Positions 35,138 to 44,429 of a stretch of DNA of 64,000 nucleotides are shown here, piece after piece. Below the pieces are notes generated by a model. The model was not told the origin of the DNA, did no database searches, and saw nothing but the letters and a program-made list of their open reading frames with translations. The DNA comes from Millionella massiliensis (lineage in GTDB: Bacteria > Bacteroidota > Bacteroidia > Bacteroidales > Rikenellaceae): positions 620,001 to 684,000 of the forward strand of contig NZ_FNWD01000002.1 of assembly GCF_900104655.1 (NCBI RefSeq), in the 5' to 3' direction. The position numbers and the translations under genes are program-made. Each line of letters begins with the position of its first letter. Positions within the stretch are counted from its first letter, which is position 1.

Positions 35138-36247
35138 CTATTCGTAAGCTCCCGACTTGAGAGCCGCCACCTCACGCGGTGTCAGGTAACGCCAGAAACC
35201 GCGACGCAGTCCCATCTTGGTCAGGCCTGCAAAATAGACACGGTCCAGCTTGACCACCTCGTACCCGACCGCCTCAAACATGCGGCGTACGATACGATTT
35301 CGTCCGGAGTGTAGCTCGACCCCCACTTCACGCGGGTTACCGTCCACAAAACTTACCTCATCGGCATAGATCGGTCCGTCTTCCAGCTCGATTCCGGTAA
35401 CCAACTGATCCAGCACCTCTTCCGTGCAAGGCTTGTCGAGGAACACGTGGTAAATCTTCTTTTTCGAAAAACTCGGGTGAGTCAATTCCTTGGTCAGGTT
35501 GCCGTCGTTGGTCAGCAACAGGACACCGGTGGTATTCTTATCCAACCGCCCGACCGGATAGACACGCTCCTTGCATTCGCCTTTCAGCAGGTCAATCACC
35601 GTGCGATCGGCATGCGGGTCTTCGAGCGTAGTAACGTAACCCTTCGGCTTATTGAGCAGGATATAAACTTTCTTTTCCCCTTTGAGCAGTTCACCGTTCA
35701 ACCGCACTTCGTCGCGACCCGGGTGAATTTTCGCCCCGAGCTGATCGACCATCACCCCGTTGACCGTCACCTCGCCCGCTGCGATCAGTTGATCGGCTTC
35801 GCGACGCGAACACACGCCCGACATGGCAATAAAACGGTTCAGACGCATCTCTTCGGGCATCACCGGAGCAGCCTCTTCGGTACGGAACTTGCGGTCACGT
35901 TTAGCAAAGGCAGGACGTTCACCATCGCGCTTGTCGAAACGCTGAGAGTAACCCTCGCGACGAGATCCGCGCTCATCGCCACGGTCAAAACGCTTTTTAC
36001 CGCCCTGCACCGGACGTTCATCGCGACGACCGGCATGTGACGGACGCTCATCCCGTCGCCGTTCGTCGGAAGCGACACGGGGAGCATACGATTTCTTGTA
36101 ACCGGGTCGAGCATTGGCCTCCTCGGCCGCATCCCGGCGGTTTTCTTCACTGCGGATGGCGCCTTCGCGGCGGATCCGGAAAAACGAGCGACCACTACGT
36201 TCATCCCGACCAAATGGGCGCTTCTTGTTGGAATCCTGATTATCCAT
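35138..36247 (-). CDS. rRNA pseudouridine synthase (RsuA/RluB family) with long charged N-terminal extension
   Basis: 369 residues. Residues 1-125 are low complexity, rich in Arg, Asp, Glu and Gly (repeated RRDERP, RFDRGDERG, QRFDKRDGE). The S4 RNA-binding domain follows (about 134-180, MRLNRFIAMSGVCSRREADQLI), then the catalytic domain with Asp236 in PVGRLDKNTTG. The enzyme isomerises a uridine in rRNA, probably 23S position 2605 if it is RluB. Arg/Gly-rich tails are common on Bacteroidetes RNA enzymes and may add nonspecific RNA binding. A TACCTTTG promoter lies at 36304-36311. Confidence 0.9.
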   Translation of the reverse strand: MDNQDSNKKRPFGRDERSGRSFFRIRREGAIRSEENRRDAAEEANARPGYKKSYAPRVASDERRRDERPSHAGRRDERPVQGGKKRFDRGDERGSRREGYSQRFDKRDGERPAFAKRDRKFRTEEAAPVMPEEMRLNRFIAMSGVCSRREADQLIAAGEVTVNGVMVDQLGAKIHPGRDEVRLNGELLKGEKKVYILLNKPKGYVTTLEDPHADRTVIDLLKGECKERVYPVGRLDKNTTGVLLLTNDGNLTKELTHPSFSKKKIYHVFLDKPCTEEVLDQLVTGIELEDGPIYADEVSFVDGNPREVGVELHSGRNRIVRRMFEAVGYEVVKLDRVYFAGLTKMGLRRGFWRYLTPREVAALKSGAYE

Positions 36248-36303
36248 GATTGTACGTTATCGCCTGATTGTTAAAATTTAGGCACATTTAATGAAAAACG
36301 TTG

Positions 36304-36331
36304 CAAAGGTACCCCTTATTTTCTAAATTTG
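36304..36331. promoter_or_regulatory. Divergent promoter pair (pseudouridine synthase / MalY)
   Basis: CAAAGGTA at 36304-36311 reads TACCTTTG on the minus strand, 56 nt before the pseudouridine synthase. TAAATTTG at 36324-36331 reads on the plus strand, 24 nt before malY. The two -7 boxes are 12 bp apart, so the two polymerases would compete for overlapping DNA. Confidence 0.6.
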
Positions 36332-36355
36332 CGCAACTTTTAAAAAATTCACCCC

Positions 36356-37540
36356 ATGAAAGAATACGACTTCGACACATACATCGACCGGATCGGGACC
36401 GATTGTGAGAAATACGAAGACATGAAATCCGTCTTCGGCACCGATCAGGTGATCCCGCTCTGGATCGCAGACATGGACTTCGCAACGGCCGACTTCATTG
36501 TCGAAGCGATGGAACGCCGGATGAAACATCCGATCTTCGGCTACACGTTCCGCCCGCAATGCTACTTCGACGCCATCCGCGGCTGGGTCTACCGCCACAG
36601 CGGCTGGGATATCGACACCTCGTGGATTGCCTTCTCGCCCGGCGTAGTAGCCGGCGTGACCTTCGGCATGCTGAGCTGCACCAAAGAGGGCGATGGGGTA
36701 GTGATCCAACCGCCGGTCTATCATCCCTTCGGCAACACCATCCGCTACAACCACCGCACGGTGCTCAACAACCCGCTGATCCAGGACCCCGCCACCGGTG
36801 AATACCGGATCGACTTCGATGATCTGGATCAGAAACTGGCACAGGCCAAAGCCTTCATCCTCTGCAACCCCCACAACCCCACGGGGCGAGTCTTCACCCG
36901 CGAAGAGCTGCTGAAGATCGGCGAACTGTGTAAGAAGCACGATGTGACCATTATTTCGGACGAGATACACTGCGACTTCATCTTCCAACCGCACGAGCAC
37001 ATCCACATCGCCTCGCTCACCGAAGATCTGGCCAACCGCACCATCACGCTGATTGCCCCCAGCAAAAGTTTCAACGTAGCCGGTTTCTCGACCGCCGCAG
37101 CCATCATCCCCAGCCCCGAACGCCACGCCGCCTACCAGGCCGAAGTCGACAAAATCCATATCGAAAACGGCAACATCTTCGGATCGGTAGCCTTGAAGAC
37201 CGCCTACGAACAAGGCGACGAATGGATGCGCCAGCTGCTCGAATACCTGCAGGGCAACGTCGATTTCGTGTACGACTTCATGACCGCCAACATCCCCTCG
37301 GTACACTGCTACAAACCCGAGGCAACTTTCCTCATGTGGCTCGACTTCCGCAAATGGGGCATGACTCAGGAGGAACTGAACCGTTTCCTGGTTCAGGAAG
37401 CCGGCCTCGGTCTTGGCGACGGATCAGTTTACGGCATCGAAGGAACCGGATTCCAGCGTCTGAACATCGGCACTCCGCGGTCAGTGTTGCAACGCGCCAT
37501 GAACCAACTGCTCGAAGCCGTCCGCAAACACGGTTTGTAA
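36356..37540 (+). CDS. PLP-dependent cystathionine beta-lyase / MalY-PatB aminotransferase
   Basis: 394 residues, class I/II fold-type I. Landmarks: PLWIADMDFATADFI (a MalY/PatB signature), HPIFGYTF, NPHNPTGRVF (171-180), SDEIHCDF (201-208) and the PLP lysine K237 in APSKSFNVAGF. The family cleaves cystathionine or cysteine conjugates to pyruvate, ammonia and a thiol, feeding methionine synthesis or sulfur turnover. It has its own promoter and terminator and is monocistronic. Confidence 0.9.
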   Translation: MKEYDFDTYIDRIGTDCEKYEDMKSVFGTDQVIPLWIADMDFATADFIVEAMERRMKHPIFGYTFRPQCYFDAIRGWVYRHSGWDIDTSWIAFSPGVVAGVTFGMLSCTKEGDGVVIQPPVYHPFGNTIRYNHRTVLNNPLIQDPATGEYRIDFDDLDQKLAQAKAFILCNPHNPTGRVFTREELLKIGELCKKHDVTIISDEIHCDFIFQPHEHIHIASLTEDLANRTITLIAPSKSFNVAGFSTAAAIIPSPERHAAYQAEVDKIHIENGNIFGSVALKTAYEQGDEWMRQLLEYLQGNVDFVYDFMTANIPSVHCYKPEATFLMWLDFRKWGMTQEELNRFLVQEAGLGLGDGSVYGIEGTGFQRLNIGTPRSVLQRAMNQLLEAVRKHGL

Positions 37541-37569
37541 ACGCGAATTTTTACATAAAATTACTTCCG

Positions 37570-37605
37570 AGCCGTACCGATTTCGACCGGTACGGCTTAT
37601 TTTTG
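37570..37605 (+). terminator. Terminator of the malY-like gene
   Basis: Inverted repeat AGCCGTACC/GGTACGGCT with a 10-nt loop, then TATTTTTGT, 29 bp after the stop. Confidence 0.85.
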
Positions 37606-37691
37606 TCTTATAATCCCTGTAATTATTACCAACAGAGATCCAAAATCAGCACCTAAAACGTCTATACAATAGCACTCCAACTCAAATACCT

Positions 37692-38933
37692 ATGAAACAT
37701 ATCGCGATTCCCGTTTTGCTGATCTTGACCGGACTCACAACGTGGGCTCAGTCGTCCCGCACCATCGTCGTCGAAGGCCGCGTCGTCGATCGCCCGTACA
37801 GCCACACGGTGCTGATTTCTCCGTTTGGTCAGGATATGCGGGCCACCCCTCCCCAGGAGGTTTCGATCCACGACGGCCGCTTCCAACTGACGCTCGAAGC
37901 TCAACCGCAAGCCTACGAACTTACCTTTGCCGACGAGTGGCAACAGGGCGTCTGGCAACCGGTCGTATTCTTTCCCGATGCCGATACAATCCGGATGACC
38001 CTCTTCCCGATGGACAGCGCCTCGATGAACCGTATCGATGGCGGGGCGGATAACGCCGATCTCGCCCACATGGATTCTGTTTATACCTGTCGGACACCCG
38101 TTTTTATGGCCTGGGACTCCTTGCAACAGAGTCGCTACACGAACCATACTTTGTTCAATGCAGAAGCCGCTGCATTGCTCGATCGGATAAACCACGAAGA
38201 GGATCGTGCGACCCTTGACAGCCTTCTGAAGATTTGGGACGCAAAACAAAAAGCCCGCACCCACATGACTCCCGAGGCTACGGCTACCGACCGATTGATG
38301 TGCGCCTATCGCGACTCGGTGAACGAGGCTCGTTACGAACATATCCGCCGCCATCCCTCATTGGCCGGATATTACCGGCTTTATAGCGAACAATTCTTCA
38401 AACAGCCGGGAGATGCTGCGCGCGAAGAGATCTATCGCACGGTCTATGCTGTACGCTATCCGGAACATCCGTACACCAAACAGCTAGATCAGATGTTCTA
38501 CCATCGGATCGAAACCGGCAAGCCGTTTGTCGATTTCGAAGCACCCGATCTCAATAACCACATGCACCGCTTATCGGAAAAAATTGCAGGGAAAATTGCC
38601 CTTATCGACCTTTGGGCATCGTGGTGCGGTTCATGCCGTCGCAACAGCATAGCGGTCATTCCGATTTATAATGAATTTAAGGACAAGGGGTTTACTGTTG
38701 TGGGCGTGGCACGCGAGAGCGACAATACCAATGCGATGCGCCAGGCCATTGAAAAGGACGGTTATCCGTGGTTGAATCTGGTGGAGTTGAACGATCGGGC
38801 GGGCATCTGGCAGCTATATGGTGTCAGCAATGCGGGTGGCGGACAATTTTTGGTCGATCGGGACGGAACGGTGTTAGCCATCAATCCGACGGCTGCCGAA
38901 CTGCGCAAAATACTTAGCGAGAAGTTAAATTGA
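37692..38933 (+). CDS. TlpA-like thioredoxin-fold protein, exported
   Basis: 413 residues with a signal peptide (HIAIPVLLILTGLTTWAQ). The N-terminal third is beta-rich and resembles the DUF4369 type (VVEGRVVDRPYSHTVLISPFG). A helical middle follows, and a thioredoxin domain from about residue 285 carries LWASWCGSCRRNS with active-site Cys312 and Cys315. Bacteroidetes encode many such periplasmic disulfide reductases, which keep cytochrome or other thiols reduced. The C-terminal GQFLVDRDGTVLAINPTAAEL completes the fold. The gene ends 10 bp before a mini hairpin repeat. Confidence 0.88.
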   Translation: MKHIAIPVLLILTGLTTWAQSSRTIVVEGRVVDRPYSHTVLISPFGQDMRATPPQEVSIHDGRFQLTLEAQPQAYELTFADEWQQGVWQPVVFFPDADTIRMTLFPMDSASMNRIDGGADNADLAHMDSVYTCRTPVFMAWDSLQQSRYTNHTLFNAEAAALLDRINHEEDRATLDSLLKIWDAKQKARTHMTPEATATDRLMCAYRDSVNEARYEHIRRHPSLAGYYRLYSEQFFKQPGDAAREEIYRTVYAVRYPEHPYTKQLDQMFYHRIETGKPFVDFEAPDLNNHMHRLSEKIAGKIALIDLWASWCGSCRRNSIAVIPIYNEFKDKGFTVVGVARESDNTNAMRQAIEKDGYPWLNLVELNDRAGIWQLYGVSNAGGGQFLVDRDGTVLAINPTAAELRKILSEKLN

Positions 38934-38942
38934 TTAGCCGTA

Positions 38943-38977
38943 GACACGGTGCCTTCGACCACTCCGTCAGAGGGGTA
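38943..38977 (+). repeat. Mini hairpin repeat (core deleted)
   Basis: GACAC joined to GGTGCCTTCGACCAC and CTCCGTCAGAGGGG, followed by a normal AT-rich linker. One of three tandem copies in the 795-bp convergent gap between the TlpA-like and sulfatase genes. Confidence 0.7.
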
Positions 38978-39078
38978 TTACCTCGAACAGATACCATCCC
39001 AAAGTTTATGTATTGCGACAGTTAAAGGTATTGCCTAATTTTCTGGTTTTTCAATTATTAGAGGCACTACCAATCATC

Positions 39079-39308
39079 GCTCCGCCGCGAGCACGCGGAC
39101 GCCGCCCGCGCAGGGCAGTCGGAGAACGGTTTATCTGAGAACAAAGCCCGCTCAAAGAGAAACGAACAATTCGTGCAACGGCGAATCGTTCGTTTCTCCT
39201 TTTTTCGTCTTCGCGGGCTTTCTAAATACAATGCCATTCATCGCGAACAGTATGGAACTGCCCTCACGCCGGGCGGGCGGTGGCTTCGGCCACCCCGACA
39301 GAGTGGTA
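39079..39308 (+). repeat. Hairpin repeat unit 14 (full)
   Basis: Standard full unit, central stem GAGAAACGAACAATTCG with CGAATCGTTCGTTTCTC. GTGGC-TTCG-GCCAC tetraloop present. AT-rich linker to the next unit; period 331 bp. Confidence 0.9.
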
Positions 39309-39409
39309 TTGCCTCAAATAGATGTCATTTCAAAGTTTACGTATTACGGCTACTAGAGGTAGTACACGATTTCTTGTTTTTGCAATGTTGGAGTTGCCAC
39401 CCAGTCATC

Positions 39410-39637
39410 GCTCCGCCGCGAGCACGCGGACGCCGCCCGCGCAGGGCAGTCGATGACGTTTTATCTGAAAACAAAGCCCGCTCAAAGAGAAACGAACAAT
39501 TCGCGTAACGGCGAATCGTTCGTTCCTTTCTCTCTATTTCGCCATAGCGGGCTTTTTGATGCAGTGCATCGCGAACTGTATGGGACTACCCTCACGCCGG
39601 GCAGGCGGTGCCTTCGGCCACACCGTCAGAGGGGTAT
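39410..39637 (+). repeat. Hairpin repeat unit 15 (full)
   Basis: Standard full unit, in line with unit 14. Tetraloop arm GGTGCCTTCGGCCACACC contains a mismatch against the consensus. The sulfatase gene ends 92 bp further and has no other terminator. Confidence 0.9.
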
Positions 39638-39728
39638 TACCTCGAATAGCGGTCATCCCAAAGTTTATGTAGCACGGCTGTTCAGTGCTGCTCCAACTTT
39701 CGTGATTGCAAAACCAAATCACCAATCA

Positions 39729-41174
39729 TTACCGATCCCTCACTTGCCGTATCTGCTCCAAAAACTGTAATGACCGTTCGATCGTCTTGCGATACCGTTC
39801 CTCTTCGACACAATTCCGATTCTCCTCGGGATCTCGTTTATGGTCGAACAACATCCGCACTTTCCCGCCTTTGCTTTTCGGCCACTCGGCATAGTTGTAA
39901 CGCCGATCCACTGCATTGTCACCCCCGGCCCACTGTACATAAACATGTTCCTTCGCGCCGCGGCCACCTCCCCGCAATAACGGTACGAAACTCGTGCCGT
40001 CGAGTTGCCCCTCCGGCTCGTCCAACCCACACAACTCACACAGAGTGGGGTAGAGGTCTACAAATTCCACCACCCGACGTACCGTTTTCGGCCTTAGGCC
40101 TGGCACCCGCACAATCAACGGCACACGTGTAGCCCGATCCATCAGGTTGTGCTTACCCCAAAAGTTATGCTCCCCCAAGTGCCAGCCATGATCACCCAAC
40201 AGAACCACCACCGTATTATCGGCCAGCCCCAACGAATCCAAAGCATCCAAAATCAATCCGACCTGGGCATCCACATAGCTGACCGATGCGTAATAACCGT
40301 GTTTCGCTTCGCGCTGGAAATCCTCGTCATCAGTATCGCTGACTCGGGCATAGGAGAAAATCTCCTGCGAGCCCTGCACCTGTTTGGGCAGTCCTTCGGG
40401 ACGGAAACGATTGTCAGCCAGCGGGATATCATCACGCCGGTAGAGGTCCCAATACTTTTTGGGGGCATTAAAGGGCAGGTGAGGGCGCCAAAAACCACAC
40501 GCCAGAAAAAACGGTTCCCCGGCATCGCGCAACCGCGCCAGGTCGGCCACCGTACGCAACGCCCCTTTCCCATCGTCGTAAGCCGAATCAGGGACCTCGG
40601 CCGCCTCACAGAAGGGGCCACGCATCGTCTTCGGATTAATCGTCCGCCCCGAGGCATCGTTCATCCAAAGTTCCCACTTATTGTACTCGGCCCAGTCCTT
40701 GCCGTATCCTTCAGGGTGGACACGCCACGGGTATTCGCTCCACGTATCGTCGTGATCTTTCAGATTGTGAAAAACCTTGCCATTGGAGACCGTATGGTAT
40801 CCGTTGCGGGTAAACCACTCCGAGATCGGAATCGCATCGGGAGCATCACGACAAGCCCAGGCATCGAACGCCACGAAACGATCCGGGTAACGCGGATAAA
40901 TTCCCGTCAACAGACTCGCACGCGAGGCCCCGCTCACCGGAACGTTGCAATAAGCATTTCGGAACAAAATACCTCCGGCTGCCAGCCGATCGATATTGGG
41001 TGTATGGATAGCCTCAACGCCGTAACAGCCCAGTTCAGGCCGCAGGTCATCGGCTATCAACATTAAGACATTAAGCGGACGAGAAACCTTTTGCTGAGCA
41101 AGCGCGGCACCGGACACGGATGCGAGACCGGCCATAATCAACCCGAAAGAGTATGGATTCATATGCATAAACAT
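39729..41174 (-). CDS. Sulfatase, Ser-type, iduronate-2-sulfatase-like
   Basis: 481 residues with a signal peptide (FGLIMAGLASVSGAALA); ATGs at 41168 and 41162 are alternative starts. The metal-binding start is LMLIADDLRPELGCYG. The formylglycine site is Ser81 in S-G-A-S-R (81-85), then ASLLTGIYP, so it is a Ser-type sulfatase needing an anaerobic radical-SAM maturase. LLGDHGWHLGEHNFWGKHNLMD is the distal metal-site region seen in iduronate-sulfatase-like members. It removes sulfate from glycans such as host mucin or glycosaminoglycans. No maturase lies in this window. Confidence 0.92.
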   Translation of the reverse strand: MFMHMNPYSFGLIMAGLASVSGAALAQQKVSRPLNVLMLIADDLRPELGCYGVEAIHTPNIDRLAAGGILFRNAYCNVPVSGASRASLLTGIYPRYPDRFVAFDAWACRDAPDAIPISEWFTRNGYHTVSNGKVFHNLKDHDDTWSEYPWRVHPEGYGKDWAEYNKWELWMNDASGRTINPKTMRGPFCEAAEVPDSAYDDGKGALRTVADLARLRDAGEPFFLACGFWRPHLPFNAPKKYWDLYRRDDIPLADNRFRPEGLPKQVQGSQEIFSYARVSDTDDEDFQREAKHGYYASVSYVDAQVGLILDALDSLGLADNTVVVLLGDHGWHLGEHNFWGKHNLMDRATRVPLIVRVPGLRPKTVRRVVEFVDLYPTLCELCGLDEPEGQLDGTSFVPLLRGGGRGAKEHVYVQWAGGDNAVDRRYNYAEWPKSKGGKVRMLFDHKRDPEENRNCVEEERYRKTIERSLQFLEQIRQVRDR

Positions 41175-41350
41175 ACAGTAAGAAACGTCCTGCCCTCAAG
41201 AGGGGGCCAATTTGGAAACCTCTCTACGGACCGAACCTTTCCGCCAAGGATTAACAAACAGTATTTCGGGGATAGTTGATTGTAAAAATACAATAATTCT
41301 GCGATTCTCCCACCTAATACTCCCTGTCGGAAGATGATTTCCTACTCTTA

Positions 41351-41396
41351 ACACTACTTATCGGAGCGGCCGAAGCCACCGTGCCCGTGGCAAAGC
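41351..41396 (-). repeat. Mini hairpin repeat (core deleted)
   Basis: GGAGCGGCCGAAGCCACC joined directly to GTGCCCGTGGCAAAGC. Same junction as the other mini forms. It starts a tandem cluster in the 1.15-kb codirectional gap upstream of the sulfatase gene. Confidence 0.65.
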
Positions 41397-41496
41397 AATG
41401 AGGGGTAGTACTCCTAATAATTGTCATGCCAGACAATTAGACAATACCTCTAATAGCCACACTACATAAACTTTGGAATGACATTTATTTGAGGTA

Positions 41497-41723
41497 ATAC
41501 CACTCTGACGGAGTGCCCGAAGGCACCGCCCGCCCGGCGTGAGGGCAGTCCCAGACTGTTCGCAATGCTCTGTGCTCAAAAAGCCCGCGAAAGCGAAAAA
41601 AGGAGGGATGAACGATTCGCCGTTGCGCGAATTGTTCATTCCTCTTTAAGCGGGCTTTATTCTCAGATTAAACCGTTCTTTGACTGCCCTGCGCGGGCAG
41701 CGTCCGCGTGCTCGCGGCGGAGC
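41497..41723 (-). repeat. Hairpin repeat unit 16 (full)
   Basis: Central stem GGAGGGATGAACGATTCGC with GCGAATTGTTCATTCCTC, in which GGATGAAC is matched by GTTCATTCC through G-U pairs. Linkers on both sides contain TAATTGTC-ATGCCA-GACAATTA, another small hairpin. Confidence 0.9.
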
Positions 41724-41825
41724 AAGGAGGGGTAGTACTTCTAATAATTGTCATGCCAGACAATTAGGCAGTATCTCTAACAGCCGTATTCCCCCACAAC
41801 TTTGGTACAACATCTATTCGAGGCA

Positions 41826-42051
41826 ATACCACTCTGACGGTGTGGCCGGAGCCACCGCCCGCCCGGCGTGAGGGCAGTCCTGAACTGTTCTCAATGCTGT
41901 TTTTCAAAAGTCTGCAAATGGGAAAAAAGGAGAGACGAACAATTCGCCGCTGGGCAAATCGTTCGTCTCTCTTTGAGCGGGCTTTATTTTTTAGACAAAA
42001 CCGTTCTCCGACTGCCCTGCGCGGGCGGCGTCCGCGTGCTCGCGGCGGAGC
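41826..42051 (-). repeat. Hairpin repeat unit 17 (full)
   Basis: Starts 329 bp after unit 16. Central stem GAGAGACGAACAATT with AATCGTTCGTCTCTC: GACGAAC is matched by GTTCGTC. Confidence 0.9.
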
Positions 42052-42150
42052 AACGAGGGGTAGTACCTTTAATAACTGCCAAACCAAAAAATTAGGCAAT
42101 ACCTCGAACAGCCGCACTACATAAACTTGGTATAACATCTATTCGAGGTA

Positions 42151-42170
42151 ATGCCCCTCTGTCGAAACGC
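42151..42170 (-). repeat. Hairpin repeat fragment
   Basis: Only ATGCCCCTCTGTCGAAACGC remains of a third unit, at the expected 325-bp spacing from unit 17. Confidence 0.55.
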
Positions 42171-42252
42171 CGATACTTCACACCCTCTAATTGCTATACC
42201 TGAAAACAATTATCTCCTTGCAGCACAAACCTTCGAATCCGAAAAGCTCCAA

Positions 42253-42294
42253 CAAAGAACGATCGGCATCCAATAAGATGCCGATCGTTCTTTG
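42253..42294 (-). terminator. Hairpin terminator of the FimB-like gene
   Basis: A perfect 18-bp inverted repeat (CAAAGAACGATCGGCATC and its complement) with a 6-nt loop, 31 bp after the stop at 42326. The T-tract is short (TTCTTTGTT). Confidence 0.75.
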
Positions 42295-42325
42295 TATTCT
42301 GAGTTTAGACTCCCTACACCTTGCC

Positions 42326-43303
42326 TCAATCTACAATGGGGAAATCTATATTTTCACTGTTTTCGTTCCAGTCATCATAGGTGAAGTCACCGGGATTACC
42401 ATCAGGCAAAATCTTCCCGATACTGATATTGAGCGTCAAACGCGTATTCGGCGACAGAGTAGTATTCAAATTCTGAGTCAACTTGAATTCCGTACCGTCG
42501 TAGAGGGTAATCAACAACTCGAGCGGAGGGTTCTCAGCCGAAGGGAAGAGCATAACCGTAGGGTTTTCATACGTAAGGCCGTCTTCCGAACGGGTCAACT
42601 CGAACTGCACGGTTTTCGTCAGATTCTCCGCTTCACCCGTGTAGAAATTAATCTTTTCGGCAATACCGCCAATGTTGACTTTAACATTAGCAATTTCGGG
42701 AATAAACACACTACCATCCGACTGTTTGACAATCACCTTCAGCCCCGAGCCGACCCGCGTCAGTGACGTTTCGAGCGCATCGGTTCCAATATGGGCCGTT
42801 TTGACCGCATGTACCAAGTCGTAAACCGGCGAATAGATGCCGTCACCGATACTGCGCAGACTAAAATAGAGCTTCGAGACATCGGCTCCAGCAGTCAGCC
42901 CCGGCGAAACAATCTGCGGCGCGTTGTGGATCGGCTCGTCATATTTGGGCGTTCCCCAGTAAACCATGTTATAATCACCCGTGGGCAGATGAATCTCACG
43001 ATTGTAGTTGCCGAACACATCGCCACCCACAATCATGTAGAAACCGTAAAACACGCTGAGCCGCCCGTTGACATAATTGCCGAAATAGATGGGCGAATCG
43101 TCGCGGCAGGGATAAATTTCCAACGCACCGGTGAAAGGTCGTTGGTCTTTCGATTCGATGATGCGCGCGCTGACCTCCGGCGTAATCAGATCGGCTTCGG
43201 CCACCTCGTCGTTGTTACTCTGCGTATAGCACTCACGTTTGGAGCAGGAAGAGGAGACCATCGCCAACAGGAGGATCGCTGCAGGGAGGGAAAAATACTT
43301 CAT
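42326..43303 (-). CDS. FimB/Mfa2-like fimbrial lipoprotein, orphan
   Basis: 325 residues, lipobox LAMVSSSC. The layout resembles the anchor family: GALEIYPCRDDSPIYFGNYV, HLPTGDYNMVYWGTP (typical of Mfa2/FimB first domain), then KLYFSLRSIGDGIYSPVYDLVHAVKT, and a second beta domain ending NTRLTLNISIGKILP...DDW. Such lipoproteins cap or anchor Mfa/Fim pili on the outer membrane. No pilin gene is adjacent; the nearest fimbrial operon is 22 kb away and lacks a clear protein of this type. Confidence 0.7.
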   Translation of the reverse strand: MKYFSLPAAILLLAMVSSSCSKRECYTQSNNDEVAEADLITPEVSARIIESKDQRPFTGALEIYPCRDDSPIYFGNYVNGRLSVFYGFYMIVGGDVFGNYNREIHLPTGDYNMVYWGTPKYDEPIHNAPQIVSPGLTAGADVSKLYFSLRSIGDGIYSPVYDLVHAVKTAHIGTDALETSLTRVGSGLKVIVKQSDGSVFIPEIANVKVNIGGIAEKINFYTGEAENLTKTVQFELTRSEDGLTYENPTVMLFPSAENPPLELLITLYDGTEFKLTQNLNTTLSPNTRLTLNISIGKILPDGNPGDFTYDDWNENSENIDFPIVD

Positions 43304-43517
43304 ATTGATCGAAATTTAATATTAAAACAGACTGCAAGCATCGTGCCAAGTACCGAAAAATTCTGGACATAATCAAGTCTTTTTTCGCCTCAACCGTCGG
43401 TACGATTCGTCTCCGCTTTCGTCACTTTCCGCCTACAAAGGTTGATATTCCCGAAAATAAACATTAACTTCGGACTGTTTTGATCTCAAAATTAACCGAC
43501 TAACTCAAACTTTTACC

Positions 43518-44420
43518 ATGCTCAAAACACTCAAAGCCATTACGTTGTTCGTACTGACAACAGCCCTGATCTCTGCCTGCGGCGACGCATCGGCCAAAGC
43601 TCCACGCATGAAACACGTCGTACTGATCGGCAGCGACGGTTTCAGCGCCGAAGTAATCGCCAAAAATCCCGGCAAATTTCCCAACCTCGAACGAATGATG
43701 CAGGAGGGTTCCTACACCCTGCATGCCCGCTCGGTGCTACCCTCGTCGAGTGCCATCAACTGGGCTACGCTGCTCATGGGAGCTGGGTCCGAAATGCACG
43801 GATTTACCGAGTGGGGCAGTCAGACCCCCGAAGTCAAACCGATCTATGTCAATAAATACGGATTCTTCCCGGGTATCTTTGGTGAAGTGCGTGAACAGAT
43901 GCCCGACGCCGTAACCGGTGTGATTTACTCGTGGAACGGGATCGGATACCTCTATGAAAAAGAAGCCGTCGACTTCAACCAAGCATTTCCGGACGATGAC
44001 GATGCAGTAACCCGTACAGCCTGCGATTTTCTGAAAGAGAAACAACCTACGCTGGCCTTCATTTATTTGGCTCAACCCGACGGTGCCGGACACACCAAAG
44101 GCTGGATGACACCGGACTACATTGCAGCCTGTGAAAAAATCGACTCGCTGGTAGGCGTGATTTATGATTGCGTAAAAGAGAACATGGACCCGAAATCGAC
44201 TGCTGTTATTTTCGTCTCTGACCATGGTGGAAAGGGGACTGGTCACGGTGGAAAAACGATGGAAGAGATGGAAGCGCCCTACATCGTTGTCGGCCGCGGC
44301 ATTCCGGCCAACCACGAAATCGACCGGATCGTGATGCGTTACGACAACGCGCCGACCATTGCCGAGCTGCTGGGCATCCAGGCACCCGAACAGTGGTACG
44401 GTAAATCCGTGCTGCGCTAA
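43518..44420 (+). CDS. Alkaline phosphatase superfamily lipoprotein (type I phosphodiesterase/nucleotide pyrophosphatase-like)
   Basis: 300 residues with lipobox TALISAC (Cys21). Metal ligands are visible as VVLIGSDGFSAEV (Asp40), then the nucleophile region LPSSSAINWATLL (Ser around 76-78), AQPDGAGHTKGW (Asp, His), and VSDHGGKGTGHGG (Asp-His and a final His). It probably hydrolyses phosphodiester or pyrophosphate bonds outside the cytoplasm; the substrate is unknown. A hairpin repeat unit starts 10 bp after its stop and is the only terminator-like structure. Confidence 0.87.
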   Translation: MLKTLKAITLFVLTTALISACGDASAKAPRMKHVVLIGSDGFSAEVIAKNPGKFPNLERMMQEGSYTLHARSVLPSSSAINWATLLMGAGSEMHGFTEWGSQTPEVKPIYVNKYGFFPGIFGEVREQMPDAVTGVIYSWNGIGYLYEKEAVDFNQAFPDDDDAVTRTACDFLKEKQPTLAFIYLAQPDGAGHTKGWMTPDYIAACEKIDSLVGVIYDCVKENMDPKSTAVIFVSDHGGKGTGHGGKTMEEMEAPYIVVGRGIPANHEIDRIVMRYDNAPTIAELLGIQAPEQWYGKSVLR

Positions 44421-44429
44421 CCATCCATT

